From Prosthecobacter vanneervenii (GTDB lineage: Bacteria > Verrucomicrobiota > Verrucomicrobiia > Verrucomicrobiales > Verrucomicrobiaceae), in NCBI RefSeq assembly GCF_014203095.1, contig NZ_JACHIG010000001.1, forward strand, positions 930,001 through 994,000: a stretch of DNA of 64,000 bases. The letters are read 5' to 3'. The notes beneath the pieces are model-generated. The model did no database searches, had not been told where the DNA came from, and saw nothing but the letters and a program-made list of their open reading frames with translations. This document shows, piece by piece, positions 34,212-44,036 of this stretch. The translations under genes were made by a program, and so were the position numbers. Each line of letters starts with the position of its first letter. Within the stretch, counting starts at the first letter, position 1.

Positions 34212-35879
34212 TCACTCCGCAGGCAGATCCGAAAATAGCACGCACCAGTTCCACAGCGGATAGGGCTGGCCTGAGCGGGTGCCGTAAGCTGAGTCGGTGA
34301 AGGTGAAGACGGAGCGCTCGTCGTCGGAGTCGCGTAGGTTGCCGTAGCTGAAGGAGCGCATGGCCACGAGGTCCTGGCCGGGCTCGAAGGGTCGGGCGTC
34401 GCGGAGTTCTGCGGGGTCGTAGCTCAGCACGGCGGCTCCGTTTTCTTCGCGCACGGAGCGCACCGGGACGCGGGCGACGGCGTCGGAGGTGGTGGTGGCG
34501 AGGAAGGCGCCTTCGTTCATGAGCTGCTTGATGGATTCTGTGATGCCGCTGGAAAGAAGGAGCTCGCCAGCACGCACTGAGGCCACCTTGCCAAGCGCGC
34601 CTGCATACGGGTGGCCGTAGCTGAGGCGGCAGGTTTTGCCTGCGGACAAGGGTGCGGCCAGACGGATGCGGAGCTGGGCGGGGGCGACGACTTCGATGGA
34701 GGTGAGAGGAACGGCAGCGCCGGTGCTGTCGTGCACGCGGAATCCGGCCAGCGAGGTGAAGGTGCCGTTTGCGGTGATTTCTTGTCGAGGGAGGAAGGTG
34801 GTATCTAATACCAGAGGAGGACGGGGCACGCTGAAGCTGACGAGGATGGTGTCGCGGGTGGCTTCCAAGGATGCCTTGTGCGGGCGCAGCGGCTGCCAGC
34901 GCTCGCCGCGATCCAGCACACGGTGCATGACCTTGCCCACCTGCTCGCCCCACCAGCGTTCGCCATCGGCGGAGAGATGGATGGGGGCGCCATGGCGGCC
35001 GGGTTTGGTGCGGCTGTTGATGGCGCTGGGCACGGCGTAGTGGGGGCCGACAAGCCAGATGCTGGCATCGGCATCGGCGGCCATGAGCTGCGCCTCGCCT
35101 GCGGGGCCGAGGGTCTGGTAGGTGAAGAGGGGGAGTTCTGTTTTCTGTCCGGTGATGGCGCACAGGTCAGCCGACCACTGCTTGCGATAAGCGATGAGTT
35201 GATCGCGATACCAGGCGAGGCCCTGCGCGCGTGGCAGCTCGGCATCCCAACGCGTGGGGACGATGCTGCCGGTGGGGCCGCTGTTTCCCTCCCCCTGCAT
35301 CCAGTAGAGCGCGGCGATTTGAAATGACGAGCCCGCAGCTTTGGCCTGTGCGACGGCGCGGCGTGCATCGTCCAAACTGGTGCGGTAGTAGCCGCCGCCA
35401 TGCCTGCGGGACTCAGGCGTGCGTGTGTCGGTGGAGAGGTCGGCGCTGGAGAGCTCATTAATTTGCCTTCCCCCCTGCCCTGCGCAGGCGACGAGGAAGC
35501 GGGAGGCTGACTGAGCGGCCCGCGTCTTGTTGTTTTCAAATCGCAGCGACTTCCAGTGGTCGGCCATGCCATTGGCGATGGTTTCGCCTAGGCCACCATT
35601 CGTCTGCGCGAGCAGCGGCACGAGCTGGAATGACTCTGGCGCCCGCTGATCGGGCGAGGCAGGATGATCTGATGCAAGCCAGGTGCGCACGCCGCGCTGA
35701 AAGGCTCGATTTCCCCAGCCGGTGTCCGCGCTGGTGACGATGGGCAGGGACTCGGAGCCATCGCACAAGGACTGGCCCATCATCCAGATGCCGGAGATGG
35801 CGGTCGTGGAATCCGCAGCGCCCGCCAGCCCGGTGAGCGCGAGGAGGAGGAGGAGGAGGAGGAGGAAGCAGCATTTCAC
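34212..35879 (-). CDS. Secreted SASA-type carbohydrate esterase
   Basis: The 555-aa protein starts with GTG at 35879, overlapping the preceding gene's TGA (GTGA), with a poly-Leu signal peptide encoded by a GAG/CTC triplet run. The esterase core has GIWMMGQSLCDG (nucleophile Ser in GQS), NGGLGETIANGMA, an YWMQGEGN block and a later HLSADGERWWGEQV segment, likely holding the catalytic His. This matches SASA/CE6-like acetyl esterases. The C-terminal 200 residues form beta-rich domains. It is the last gene of the ten-gene operon beginning at 47147. Confidence 0.8.
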   Translation of the reverse strand: MKCCFLLLLLLLLALTGLAGAADSTTAISGIWMMGQSLCDGSESLPIVTSADTGWGNRAFQRGVRTWLASDHPASPDQRAPESFQLVPLLAQTNGGLGETIANGMADHWKSLRFENNKTRAAQSASRFLVACAGQGGRQINELSSADLSTDTRTPESRRHGGGYYRTSLDDARRAVAQAKAAGSSFQIAALYWMQGEGNSGPTGSIVPTRWDAELPRAQGLAWYRDQLIAYRKQWSADLCAITGQKTELPLFTYQTLGPAGEAQLMAADADASIWLVGPHYAVPSAINSRTKPGRHGAPIHLSADGERWWGEQVGKVMHRVLDRGERWQPLRPHKASLEATRDTILVSFSVPRPPLVLDTTFLPRQEITANGTFTSLAGFRVHDSTGAAVPLTSIEVVAPAQLRIRLAAPLSAGKTCRLSYGHPYAGALGKVASVRAGELLLSSGITESIKQLMNEGAFLATTTSDAVARVPVRSVREENGAAVLSYDPAELRDARPFEPGQDLVAMRSFSYGNLRDSDDERSVFTFTDSAYGTRSGQPYPLWNWCVLFSDLPAE

Positions 35880-37354
35880 GGCATGAACTGGAAGGAGAAG
35901 ACGTCGGCATCTTTCATGGAGATGCGCAGGCGCAGCGGCTTTCCAGCGAGCTTGCTGACATCGGTGCCGGATTTCCATGCGACCTTGCGGTCGAGTTCAT
36001 TGCCGATCTGCATGACACAGTCCTCAAGGCCGAAACCGGGCACGGGTTTGCCATCGACGTCTTCAAAGCCCACTTTCACACCGCCAGCAGCAGAAGTGGA
36101 GAAATTCAGCGATAGCTCACGTCCGGCAAAGACCACCGGCTTGGTGATGGCATGACCGCCTGCGTAGCTGCAATGCAGGGAGGCAAAGCCGTCCGTGCGC
36201 AGCGAGTAGCGGCGCATGTGCGCGGTGGGCTGGGCATAGTCCTGATTCACAAACACAGACATCTCATGCGGACCGGTGGGGACGACATTGAGGGCGGGAT
36301 AATTGGTACGGGAGACCCAGTTTTGTGCGCCGATGCCACCCCGGATGAAGCCTTCCAAAAAGGTGCGGTCATACACGCCTGAATGCGCGGTGCCCTCCAC
36401 GGGGCGTGTGGTCATGAAGATGGCGTCCGAGGTGTCCTTGAAATAATTGGGGTTCACCTTGATGGCGGCGGCCTGCTCATCAGTGAGCACGCGGCGGCCC
36501 GGCATGAAGCGCGCGGCGATGGAGACATACAGATGCGGTGCGCGGAAGTAGGGGTGCGTTTGATTGGTGTAGAGATGCTCAATGGGCGCCTGCATGGAAG
36601 GATGGCGATACTCCATGAGCACGGGCGCGGACCAGGTGCGGAAGTCGCTGCTCTCGCTGCGAACGATGCGGCGGATGCCGCCCTCAAACACGCGGTAATA
36701 GGCGACGTATTTGCCCTCGGCTGCGGACCAGAAAGGGACGTTCTGCGAATCGAACATGTACTTGTAGGGTACCATGGCCTTGGTGATGACTGGCTCGGGA
36801 GCGAGCTTTTCCCAGCGCAGGCCGTCGGGAGATTTCCACGCGGTGAGGCCGCCGCCCTCCATGGTGCCGCCGAAGGCCTTGAAGCGCTCGCCTTCCGGCA
36901 CGCCAGGGCGCTGGTCGCGAAATGGGCTGAAATTGTGCGTGGCGGTGTGCGCCTTCATGAGCACGACGTTGTTTTTTCGAGTGCCTATCACCTCATAGAT
37001 GCCGAGTTCGGGCTTGGTCCAGGTGCGTCCATCGGCGGACTCCGCGACGCAGGTCAGCTCCTCCTCGCTGCCGTCCTTGTTGGCCACGGCCTTGCCGCGG
37101 TAGTAGGCGCGCAGGCGGCCATCGCCGAGTGTGACGAGCGTGGCATAGCCGCTGAAGAGCCCCTCCCATGGCTGGTCAAACTTAAAGGCCACGCCCTCAT
37201 CGCGCGGAGTTTGCAGCTGCAGGTGCGTGCCGCTGAAGCTCTCGATCAAGAAGGAGTCCGCAAACAGCTCGCGACGGCTGCCAATCTGGACGGGGGCGTC
37301 GGCAGCAGGCAGAGAGCTGGCAAGCAGCAGGGAGAAAAGGAGCTGTGGTTTCAT
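35876..37354 (-). CDS. Secreted five-blade beta-propeller hydrolase-like protein
   Basis: This 492-aa exported protein (signal KPQLLFSLLLASSLPAADA) resembles glycosidase-type beta-propellers of the GH32/GH43/GH130 kind found often in Planctomycetes. Features are RRELFADSFLIESFSGTHLQ at the N-terminus, several strand-repeat segments (YRGKAVANKDGSEEELTCVAES, PDGLRWEKLAPEPV, NVPFWSAAEGKYVAYYRVFE) and a C-terminal beta-sandwich (AGRELSLNFSTSAAGGVKVG). Catalytic acids cannot be assigned safely. Its ATG overlaps the upstream stop (ATGA) and its TGA overlaps the downstream GTG, so it is in the middle of a translationally coupled run. Confidence 0.7.
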   Translation of the reverse strand: MKPQLLFSLLLASSLPAADAPVQIGSRRELFADSFLIESFSGTHLQLQTPRDEGVAFKFDQPWEGLFSGYATLVTLGDGRLRAYYRGKAVANKDGSEEELTCVAESADGRTWTKPELGIYEVIGTRKNNVVLMKAHTATHNFSPFRDQRPGVPEGERFKAFGGTMEGGGLTAWKSPDGLRWEKLAPEPVITKAMVPYKYMFDSQNVPFWSAAEGKYVAYYRVFEGGIRRIVRSESSDFRTWSAPVLMEYRHPSMQAPIEHLYTNQTHPYFRAPHLYVSIAARFMPGRRVLTDEQAAAIKVNPNYFKDTSDAIFMTTRPVEGTAHSGVYDRTFLEGFIRGGIGAQNWVSRTNYPALNVVPTGPHEMSVFVNQDYAQPTAHMRRYSLRTDGFASLHCSYAGGHAITKPVVFAGRELSLNFSTSAAGGVKVGFEDVDGKPVPGFGLEDCVMQIGNELDRKVAWKSGTDVSKLAGKPLRLRISMKDADVFSFQFMP

Positions 37355-39819
37355 GGTTGAGCGGGTTTCAAATGTTGCGCGAGGAGTTCCTGCATAGTGG
37401 TGGCGGGCTTCCCATCCTGCGGATGGTGAACCTCGCATGACACGCCGAGAGGCTGCAGCGTGGCCTGGAGCATGAGCGCATGCAGCACGCTGTGGCTCGG
37501 GTCTGTCTGCGGCTGGCCTTTGACGGGAGGCTTGTCGTCTTTGGTGTAAACAACGAAAGCGGGTGGATCGTCTGCGCTGGCGTGGGCGATGGGCGACCAC
37601 CGGCGAATGTCTGCGATGTGCTTTTCACGATCGGCGAGGAAGAGCGGGAATGTTTCCTTGCGTGACTTTGACAGCGGGTAGCCAAAAGCGTGCGCGCCGT
37701 ATTCGCTGTTAGGGATCCATTCGACAAGCTGCTGCGGATCGAAGGAGGCCTGCGGTGCCTTGGTGGCGGTGAAGAGGAGACGGGTGGATTCACGTGCGAC
37801 GGGGTCGGCGCTCTGCGGCTCGGCCATGTCATCGTGCATAGCCAGCCAGAGAGAGGAGCAGCCGCCTGCGCTCACACCGCTGGCGGCGATGCGTGTTTTG
37901 TCGAGATGCCATTCGTCCGCCTTGGAGCGGAGAAACTGCAAGGCACGCGCGGCATCCTGCAGAGGCCACTGGAGCGGCGGCGTGACTTTGGCGGCATTGG
38001 CATCGGCGAGGAAGCGGTAGTTGATCGAAGCGACGGAGATGCCGGCATCGAGAAGGGCGCGGACGTCGAGGTGCTGGTGGATGTCCGTCTTGTCCTGCGC
38101 ATTCCAGCCGCCGCCGTGGATGTAAAACACGACTGGGGTGGGCTTGGTGGATTCGGTGAGCCAGACGTCCATGCTCTGGCGAAAGTGGGAGCCGTAGGGC
38201 AGATCGGTGAAGGTGGCGGGTGTGGCGTCGAGCTTGTCCGTGGCGTACTTTTTCTGCACCTCCGCAGGCGGCATCCAGCCAGTGGGGCGCTGCTCGTCGG
38301 GCGTATAGGCGCAGGTGATGAAGTAAAGGCCATGCGCGGGCAGCTTCTGTGGTGGCACGTTTACCTGCACCTGGGTGAAGCCATCGGCATGCCAGCTCTC
38401 GTAGCCGTCGGCGGCATCTTGTTTCAATGCCGCGCCATTGAGTCGGACCTCGATCTGCCGGGGCTCGCGATAAGGCAGGCGCAGGCGGAAGCCGATGCCG
38501 TGGGAGAAGGAGGCGTCGGTCGTGGCGGCGAGAAGCTGCTCTGGAGTCTGCTCCATGGCGATCTTGAGCTCGGGGCCTGCTTTGATGAAGCGCTCGATCT
38601 CGGTGGCGGAATCTCCCAGCAGATGACGGAAGTCATTGAGGGCGATGGCGTGCTTGGCGGCTGCGGTGGTGGCGACGACGAAGGTCTCGCGGCCCACGGT
38701 CTGCGGATAGAGAAAGCCGAGGGCGAAGTCGCTCTGCTGATTCCACAGCTCCACGCGGCTGGCGCGGCGCTCTGCAGCGGCGCTGCCATAGGCGGTGACG
38801 TAGTGGCCGACGAAGTGGCGCATGCGGTTCACGGGATAACCGGGAGTGCGCTCATCGAGCCACACGCCATTGCCGATGCGCATGAGGCCCTGCATGCGGG
38901 CCACGAGGCTCTGCTCCCAGGCCACCTCCTGCGTGAGCAGCATGGTGTGGTATTTGGCGTAGCCGTAGTGCGCGGAGTAGAAGAGCGGCATGCCGTGCCA
39001 GAGCTTGCGCCCGAGCGGGGCGAGCTCCGGGCCCCAGAAGGTGCGCTGGGCATCGGCCTCAAAACGATCCGAGGGGAATCCGGCTGCGCGTCCGGCCTCG
39101 ATCATCGCCTCCGTCACGCGCCAGTCCCAGGGGCGCAGGGCGTAGTTGGAATACGCACCGCCGGTGACCTCCGTCATTATCTGACCGTGATACAAGCGGC
39201 GTGCGCCGAGCTGCTCGGGCGCGTATTCTTGAAGACCGGTGCCATGCAGATGGGCATGCACATCGGGCTGGTATTCATCGATGACGGAAAGCACTGCGGT
39301 GAGCTCGGGTGCATCCTCCGGTCGGGTGAGCGTGAGGGTCTTCACATCCCACAGCTTGCTGAGACGGCCGCCGCCTGTGTAGGGGTCCACTCCATGCTCA
39401 TTGCGAAAGCGGTCGGTGTAAAACATGGCCAGCGGATTCACGCAGGGCATGACGAGGATGATCTGCTTCTTTCGCGTCTCCACCGCGAGCGGATCATCGC
39501 TCAGACACCACTCCGCAAAAGCCATGGCACCGGTGGTGCCGGTGCGCTCGGGGCCGCTATGCAGCGTGGTGATGAGGCACACCTGCTTGTCCGCAGCGGG
39601 CACGGTGGTGTCGGTGATCTTGAGGAGATAAACGGGCATGGTCTGCCCGCTCATGCCGCGGGACTCCATCGTCATGCGTTTGGGGAACATCTGCCGCCAG
39701 TGGATCAGCGTGCCCACGTACTCATCCCACGTGAGCCGGTGCATGGGCGCGTAGCTTTCCTGAGCGCCGAGCGGCACCAGCGCTGCGAGCAGGCAGAAAA
39801 GAGCAAGGAGGTGCTTCAT
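37351..39819 (-). CDS. Secreted fusion: M14-like metallopeptidase domain plus alpha/beta hydrolase
   Basis: The 822-aa protein has a signal peptide (KHLLALFCLLAALVPLGA). The first 330 residues resemble M14 zinc carboxypeptidases: TTLHSGPERTGTTGAM carries the candidate His and Glu ligands with HxxxE spacing instead of the usual HxxE. VMPCVNPLAMFYTDRF and RNEHGVDPYTGGG follow, then PDVHAHLHGTGLQEY with the likely third His. A linker beta domain lies near 430-500. The C-terminal 300 residues are an alpha/beta hydrolase with VVFYIHGGGWNAQDK and ASGVSAGGCSSLWL (nucleophile Ser in GVSAGG). Start and stop overlap the neighbouring genes by ATGA. Confidence 0.78.
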   Translation of the reverse strand: MKHLLALFCLLAALVPLGAQESYAPMHRLTWDEYVGTLIHWRQMFPKRMTMESRGMSGQTMPVYLLKITDTTVPAADKQVCLITTLHSGPERTGTTGAMAFAEWCLSDDPLAVETRKKQIILVMPCVNPLAMFYTDRFRNEHGVDPYTGGGRLSKLWDVKTLTLTRPEDAPELTAVLSVIDEYQPDVHAHLHGTGLQEYAPEQLGARRLYHGQIMTEVTGGAYSNYALRPWDWRVTEAMIEAGRAAGFPSDRFEADAQRTFWGPELAPLGRKLWHGMPLFYSAHYGYAKYHTMLLTQEVAWEQSLVARMQGLMRIGNGVWLDERTPGYPVNRMRHFVGHYVTAYGSAAAERRASRVELWNQQSDFALGFLYPQTVGRETFVVATTAAAKHAIALNDFRHLLGDSATEIERFIKAGPELKIAMEQTPEQLLAATTDASFSHGIGFRLRLPYREPRQIEVRLNGAALKQDAADGYESWHADGFTQVQVNVPPQKLPAHGLYFITCAYTPDEQRPTGWMPPAEVQKKYATDKLDATPATFTDLPYGSHFRQSMDVWLTESTKPTPVVFYIHGGGWNAQDKTDIHQHLDVRALLDAGISVASINYRFLADANAAKVTPPLQWPLQDAARALQFLRSKADEWHLDKTRIAASGVSAGGCSSLWLAMHDDMAEPQSADPVARESTRLLFTATKAPQASFDPQQLVEWIPNSEYGAHAFGYPLSKSRKETFPLFLADREKHIADIRRWSPIAHASADDPPAFVVYTKDDKPPVKGQPQTDPSHSVLHALMLQATLQPLGVSCEVHHPQDGKPATTMQELLAQHLKPAQP

Positions 39820-40550
39820 GCAGGAGGCGTGGCGGCCACAGCCGTTGCGTAGGCTGTTTTGAGATGCGGATCGGTCTGCGTGTGGCTGCCGCGATAGACG
39901 AGCAGGAGCCCGAGGCGTGAGTGCTCTGTGGTGTTTGGCGCAGAGTGATGAATCGTCTCGCAGTGATGAATGGTGGCGTCTCCGGGGGCCAGGAGGGCGC
40001 AGAACTGCTCGCTGAGCGGCACATCGGACGGATGCGCCATGCCGATGCTGTTTCCGCGCACGCCGCTGGGCCGGGTGGGCAGCATGCCGCCGAGATGTGA
40101 GCCTTTGACAAAGAAGACAGGGCCATTGGCCTGGGTAACCGAATCGATGGCGATCCATACAGTGAGCATGTCCGGCGGGCTCTGGCAGAAGTAGGCGTTG
40201 TCCTGGTGATAGGGCACTCCGGAACCGATGCGCGCAGGCTTGTTGAAAGTCTCCACTCCGACCAGCACCGGATCTCCATGCACCAGCGGAGCCACCAGTG
40301 TGAGGATATCAGCACGTTCGCCAAGACGGCGGAAGTAGGTGCTGTACTTTTCCAGACGCCAGAGATTGCGCACGGTCTTCTCGTCCTTCTCAAAGGTGCG
40401 TGCATCTGCAGGCAGCGCTGCGAGGTCATCTCGGATATAGCGCTCCAGCTCCGCACGCACGGCGGCAATCTCAGCGGCATTGAGAAACTGATGAATCAGC
40501 ACCACGCCATCGCGTTCGTATTCGCCGAGGATTTTGCTGCTGACCTTCAT
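39816..40550 (-). CDS. Phytanoyl-CoA dioxygenase (PhyH) family oxygenase
   Basis: This 244-aa cytosolic protein belongs to the Fe(II)/2-oxoglutarate-dependent PhyH family. The N-terminus YERDGVVLIHQFLNAAEIAAV is characteristic. The iron ligands are likely the HxD in PYHQDNAYFCQ and the late His in CETIHHSAPNTTEHSRLGL, with Arg for 2-oxoglutarate. VTQANGPVFFVKGSHLGG is the usual core strand pair. Known relatives hydroxylate small molecules. As a cytosolic enzyme in an operon mainly of exported hydrolases, it probably processes an imported product. Its TGA overlaps the next ATG. Confidence 0.85.
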   Translation of the reverse strand: MKVSSKILGEYERDGVVLIHQFLNAAEIAAVRAELERYIRDDLAALPADARTFEKDEKTVRNLWRLEKYSTYFRRLGERADILTLVAPLVHGDPVLVGVETFNKPARIGSGVPYHQDNAYFCQSPPDMLTVWIAIDSVTQANGPVFFVKGSHLGGMLPTRPSGVRGNSIGMAHPSDVPLSEQFCALLAPGDATIHHCETIHHSAPNTTEHSRLGLLLVYRGSHTQTDPHLKTAYATAVAATPPA

Positions 40551-40578
40551 GTCTCAAAAGCGTGTTCGGTTGTCTGAC

Positions 40579-41949
40579 TCACGGCTTTTTGCCAAGCAGC
40601 TGCTGCATGGCGCCGGTGAGCACCTGCTCGACCTCGGGGGCGACATTGGAGGAAGTGGGACCGGTTTCGTAGCCACCCTCGGGATAGGCGGCAGCGGTGC
40701 CGATGTAGCCGGGGCCGTAGTCGCCGTAGGCGGCCATCATGACGTGGAGGTCCGGGCGCAAGGCCTTGGCGGCGAGCTGGTATTCGACAAAGAGCTCGCC
40801 GGGCAGATGAAGCATGCGCGTGTCTCCGACCTGGAGGCAGGTGATGTCGATCTGATGACCGGCCTTGCTGCGGCGCACAAAGGCGAGCTGGTCGGCAAAG
40901 GAGATGTAGCCCTTGGCGGCGGTGGATTTGAGCTTGGCGATGAGGTCCTCCTCGTTCAGGCGTGGGGAGAGCGGCAGCTTCACCGGCACACTGCCCCAGC
41001 CGATTTCCGCGCTGGTGAGCGGCTGCTTCACAGTCTTGTCGTAGGCCTCGCGCATGCCTGCTGCGAGGCGTGTGGCGAGGATGACGCGATTGGCCTGAGC
41101 GCCGTCGTTGTACTTGCCTGCGGCGACGTTTCCACCTGCGCCATTGAAGTGCACATGCAGCGCGGCGTTCACATCCTGACCGCGAATGAAGCGCGCGATG
41201 CCGGGGAAATCCGGGCTGGGAATGCCGAGGCGGTAGTAGCTCTGCGGATGGCAGGCGTAGCTGGTGAGCACCGCCACGGGCTTGTCGCCATTCCAAAAGC
41301 TGAGCACAGAGACGAGGGGATCGATGAGACCTTCCGGCAGGGAGATCAGTCCTTCGATTTTGCAGGCACTGCCGCGCATGCGGCCCACGCGACCATCGGC
41401 AAGGCGCTCCACGCGGCGGTTGGAGGCGACCTCCTTCACCACGGCCTCGCCATAGCCATAATGAGAGACGGGCTGGGCATTGGGCAATGCCGCGCGGATG
41501 GCATCTGCCGCGCGCTGGATGACCTGACGGTGAAAGGTGCCGTCGAAACGGGTGTAGCCCTGCACGCCGAGTTCCTGGATGATTTTCTCCGCCGTGAAGT
41601 CGCAGCCGGGGGCATCGTGCTGATGCAAGGCATGCACGGCCACGCGGCCCGGCACAGTGCCTGCGGCCTCGGAGAGCGCGGTGCGAAAGGCATCGTGCCC
41701 TTCATTGGCGATGCCGATCCAGTCCACCGCGCAGAGCACGACGGGCTGCGCGGAGCCGAGAATGACGATGCCACGGCAGCGCAGAGTCAGCTCATCCACC
41801 CGCTTCACCGGATCATAGGCCATGGCCGAGCCGAGCGGCGGCGTGGCGTCCACGTCAAAGGTGGCGATGCGCACAGGCTCGGCGGCGCGTGCGGACTGCC
41901 CGAGGCCGAGGGGTGAAAGGAACAAGGCGAGGAGGAGCAGGGCTTTCAT
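40579..41949 (-). CDS. Secreted neutral/alkaline ceramidase-like protein
   Basis: This 456-aa exported protein resembles the neutral ceramidase N-terminal (zinc amidase) domain. The N-terminus is [20 protein letters not shown], then [20 protein letters not shown]. The candidate zinc ligands are in [13 protein letters not shown] and the later [16 protein letters not shown], with [13 protein letters not shown] between them and [13 protein letters not shown]. In Planctomycetes such proteins appear in sulfatase and glycan clusters and are not proven ceramidases. The full C-terminal Ig-like domain of true ceramidases is missing. It lies third from the middle of the operon, 28 bp before PhyH. Confidence 0.75.
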   Translation of the reverse strand: MKALLLLALFLSPLGLGQSARAAEPVRIATFDVDATPPLGSAMAYDPVKRVDELTLRCRGIVILGSAQPVVLCAVDWIGIANEGHDAFRTALSEAAGTVPGRVAVHALHQHDAPGCDFTAEKIIQELGVQGYTRFDGTFHRQVIQRAADAIRAALPNAQPVSHYGYGEAVVKEVASNRRVERLADGRVGRMRGSACKIEGLISLPEGLIDPLVSVLSFWNGDKPVAVLTSYACHPQSYYRLGIPSPDFPGIARFIRGQDVNAALHVHFNGAGGNVAAGKYNDGAQANRVILATRLAAGMREAYDKTVKQPLTSAEIGWGSVPVKLPLSPRLNEEDLIAKLKSTAAKGYISFADQLAFVRRSKAGHQIDITCLQVGDTRMLHLPGELFVEYQLAAKALRPDLHVMMAAYGDYGPGYIGTAAAYPEGGYETGPTSSNVAPEVEQVLTGAMQQLLGKKP

Positions 41950-41982
41950 GAGAGAAGTGGATGGTGAGGAGAGAAGACCGCT

Positions 41983-43206
41983 TCAGCGTGCATGGGCGGT
42001 CTTTACATCACCGAGACCGGTGAACATTTCTTTCCGTGTCTCATTGAAAAGATGCAGGCCGTCCGCACCTGCGGCGTACACTTTGGCGGCGCGGGCCTCA
42101 TACTGCTCGCGTGTGAGAAGCTCGCTGGGTGGCGGCTTGAGCTTGCCTGCGGCGATGAGGCGGTCCTCCTCGGCGGTGCGGTCATGGCCTTTGGTGATGG
42201 CTTCCTCACCAAAGAGCACCGCGCAGCCGCTGCCTTTGGCCATCTGCACAAAGGGGGCGATGTCAAAGTCGTAACCACCGAGGCCATACTGACCCACCAC
42301 GAGGTAGTCGAGCAGGCCTTCCTTGAGCCAGGTGGCGATGTCGCAGCCCCAGGTGGGGTATTTCTGCCAGTCGATGCGCACGGAGAGGCCGAGGTGCTTG
42401 TTCTTGGCCTTGCCAGCTTCATCGAGAATCCGGCGCACCTCGCGCACAAACTGCGTCATGACCTCGTAGCGCAGCGGCACCCAGCGCGGATCATCCTGGC
42501 CCACGGTGGCGGCTTCGACACCGTATCTGGCCTTGAAGGCATCGGCCATGGGCTTCTCAAAGCCGAAGAACACGGGATGACGCTGGAAGTCGAGATTGAT
42601 GCCGTCGATGTCCTGCTGCACAGCCTCGCGGAGGATGCTCAGCTTGAACTCGCGCACCTCGGGAAAGGCGAAGGAGAAGCGGTAGCCGGTCTTGCCCTTG
42701 GCATCGATGATGCGCAGCTCCGGGTGCTGCCACCAGAAAGTGCTGTTGGCGTATTTGGGAAAGCTGCCCTGCCACATGTTTTCCGGGTAGTCTCCGTTCA
42801 TGCGGAGGGAGGCATAGCAGGCCAGCCCGGCCTCGTGGCAGGCGTCCGCGACGATCTTGAGCGTGTTCTCGCCGCCATCGGCCATGCGCTTGAGGGTTTC
42901 ATGCGCCAGCTTGTCGCCACGACGGGGAAACTCCGTCATGCCAGCGCCGATCAGCTCCGTAACTTTGCTGGGGTAGTTGGCGCGGCTGCCCGCGATGATG
43001 CACCACTCCATCACGGCCACCTGGGTGTCCTTGTAGGCCAGCATGGCGTTTTTCAGATCCTCCGCCGTCTTGTAGCGGCCGCTGTGGAAGGCGCTGAAGC
43101 CATCGTCATTCACCACGAGGAGCTTGGTGCCGTGGTGCGGCCTGGGCGGCTCGGCGGCAAAGAGCAGCGGGGCGGCCAGGGCGAGGAGCATAAGATGGCA
43201 TTTCAT
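41983..43206 (-). CDS. Secreted GHL10-like / family 10-like glycosyl hydrolase
   Basis: The 407-aa protein (signal KCHLMLLALAAPLLFAAEP) has a TIM-barrel glycoside-hydrolase-like layout related to GHL10/DUF187 proteins. Segments include LLVVNDDGFSAFHSGRYKTA, AGLACYASLRMNGDYPENMW, GINLDFQRHPVFFGFEKPM and LGLSVRIDWQKYPTWGCDIA, followed by GLLDYLVVGQYG and GADGLHLFNETRKE. The Asp and Glu in the NLDFQRHP and HLFNE segments are plausible catalytic acids but not proven. It starts 4 bp after the aldolase gene ends. Confidence 0.7.
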   Translation of the reverse strand: MKCHLMLLALAAPLLFAAEPPRPHHGTKLLVVNDDGFSAFHSGRYKTAEDLKNAMLAYKDTQVAVMEWCIIAGSRANYPSKVTELIGAGMTEFPRRGDKLAHETLKRMADGGENTLKIVADACHEAGLACYASLRMNGDYPENMWQGSFPKYANSTFWWQHPELRIIDAKGKTGYRFSFAFPEVREFKLSILREAVQQDIDGINLDFQRHPVFFGFEKPMADAFKARYGVEAATVGQDDPRWVPLRYEVMTQFVREVRRILDEAGKAKNKHLGLSVRIDWQKYPTWGCDIATWLKEGLLDYLVVGQYGLGGYDFDIAPFVQMAKGSGCAVLFGEEAITKGHDRTAEEDRLIAAGKLKPPPSELLTREQYEARAAKVYAAGADGLHLFNETRKEMFTGLGDVKTAHAR

Positions 43207-43210
43207 GGCA

Positions 43211-44026
43211 TCAGTAAGTCTTTCCTGCGGGAATGGCGGAGTGGCCGGAGATCTCGCTAAGAACGCTGTCAAACTGCGCGGCGCAGTCGCTGAGGTGGGC
43301 GTGCAGCGCGCCGAACTCGCTGCCGAGCACGACAAACTGGGAGCCCAGCTCGATGATGGTTTTGGCATCGGCTGCGCTGCCTACCGGGCGGCCCCAGGTC
43401 TTGCCATGCTTGCGGCATGCGGCGGCGATTTTTTTCTGCACGTCCATCATCACGGGATCGCTCACAGCAGGTGTGCAGCCGAGGCGCAGGGACATGTCGC
43501 CAGGGCCGAGGAAGAGGACATCCACACCAGGCACGGCGGCGATTTCATCCACCTGCGCAAGCGCGTCGGGGGTTTCGATCTGCGCGACGAGGAAGGTCTC
43601 GCGGTTGGCGGCGTCGGTGTAATCGTCGGGCTTGCCGATCCAGTAGCTGGCATCGCGACCGCCACCGCAGAAGCCGCGATCTCCCAGCGGTGGAAACTTC
43701 ATGGCATTGACCAAGGCGCGCGCCTCGTCCGCACTGCCGACGTGAGGGATCATGAGGCCGGAGGCGCCGTCTTCGAGGAGGCGGTAAAGGCCGTTTTTCT
43801 CCTTGGTCTGCGCACGCCAGACGCAGTCGATGTCCGCCGCGTGGTGGCGGCCCAGCATGGTCTCGGCTTCGCGCGGGTCCCAGACGCGGTGCTCGGCGTC
43901 CAGCCAGATGCCGTCGTAGTGAAAGTGAGCGGCGATGGCCGGGAAGAAGGCGATGGGCGAGCCGGTGCAGCAGATGCGGGCCACCTGGCCGGAGCGGATT
44001 TTAGCGAGGACTTTGGAGCGTCTCAT
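43211..44026 (-). CDS. HpcH/HpaI family aldolase
   Basis: The 271-aa cytosolic enzyme matches class II pyruvate aldolases acting on 2-keto-3-deoxy sugar acids or 4-hydroxy-2-oxo acids. It has HFHYDGIWLDAEHRVWDPRE (with the DxEH ligand segment), ASGLMIPHVGSADEARALV, FLVAQIETPDALAQVDEIAA with the metal-binding Glu, and GVDVLFLGPGDMSLRLGC with the metal-binding Asp. The C-terminus GSQFVVLGSEFGAL completes the barrel. It follows the GDSL gene by 10 bp. Together with RraA and an SDR it suggests a cytosolic aldol cleavage step in the catabolic route. Confidence 0.87.
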   Translation of the reverse strand: MRRSKVLAKIRSGQVARICCTGSPIAFFPAIAAHFHYDGIWLDAEHRVWDPREAETMLGRHHAADIDCVWRAQTKEKNGLYRLLEDGASGLMIPHVGSADEARALVNAMKFPPLGDRGFCGGGRDASYWIGKPDDYTDAANRETFLVAQIETPDALAQVDEIAAVPGVDVLFLGPGDMSLRLGCTPAVSDPVMMDVQKKIAAACRKHGKTWGRPVGSAADAKTIIELGSQFVVLGSEFGALHAHLSDCAAQFDSVLSEISGHSAIPAGKTY

Positions 44027-44036
44027 AGGAAAGGGA

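Noticed and set aside
35840-35866. GAG triplet run as a phase-variation switch
   Set aside because: The unit is three bases, so length changes alter only the poly-Leu part of the signal peptide and cannot shift the frame.
37690-39852. A 720-codon plus-strand frame over the M14/hydrolase gene
   Set aside because: Antisense shadow; the minus-strand gene has both domain signatures and ATGA overlaps with its neighbours.
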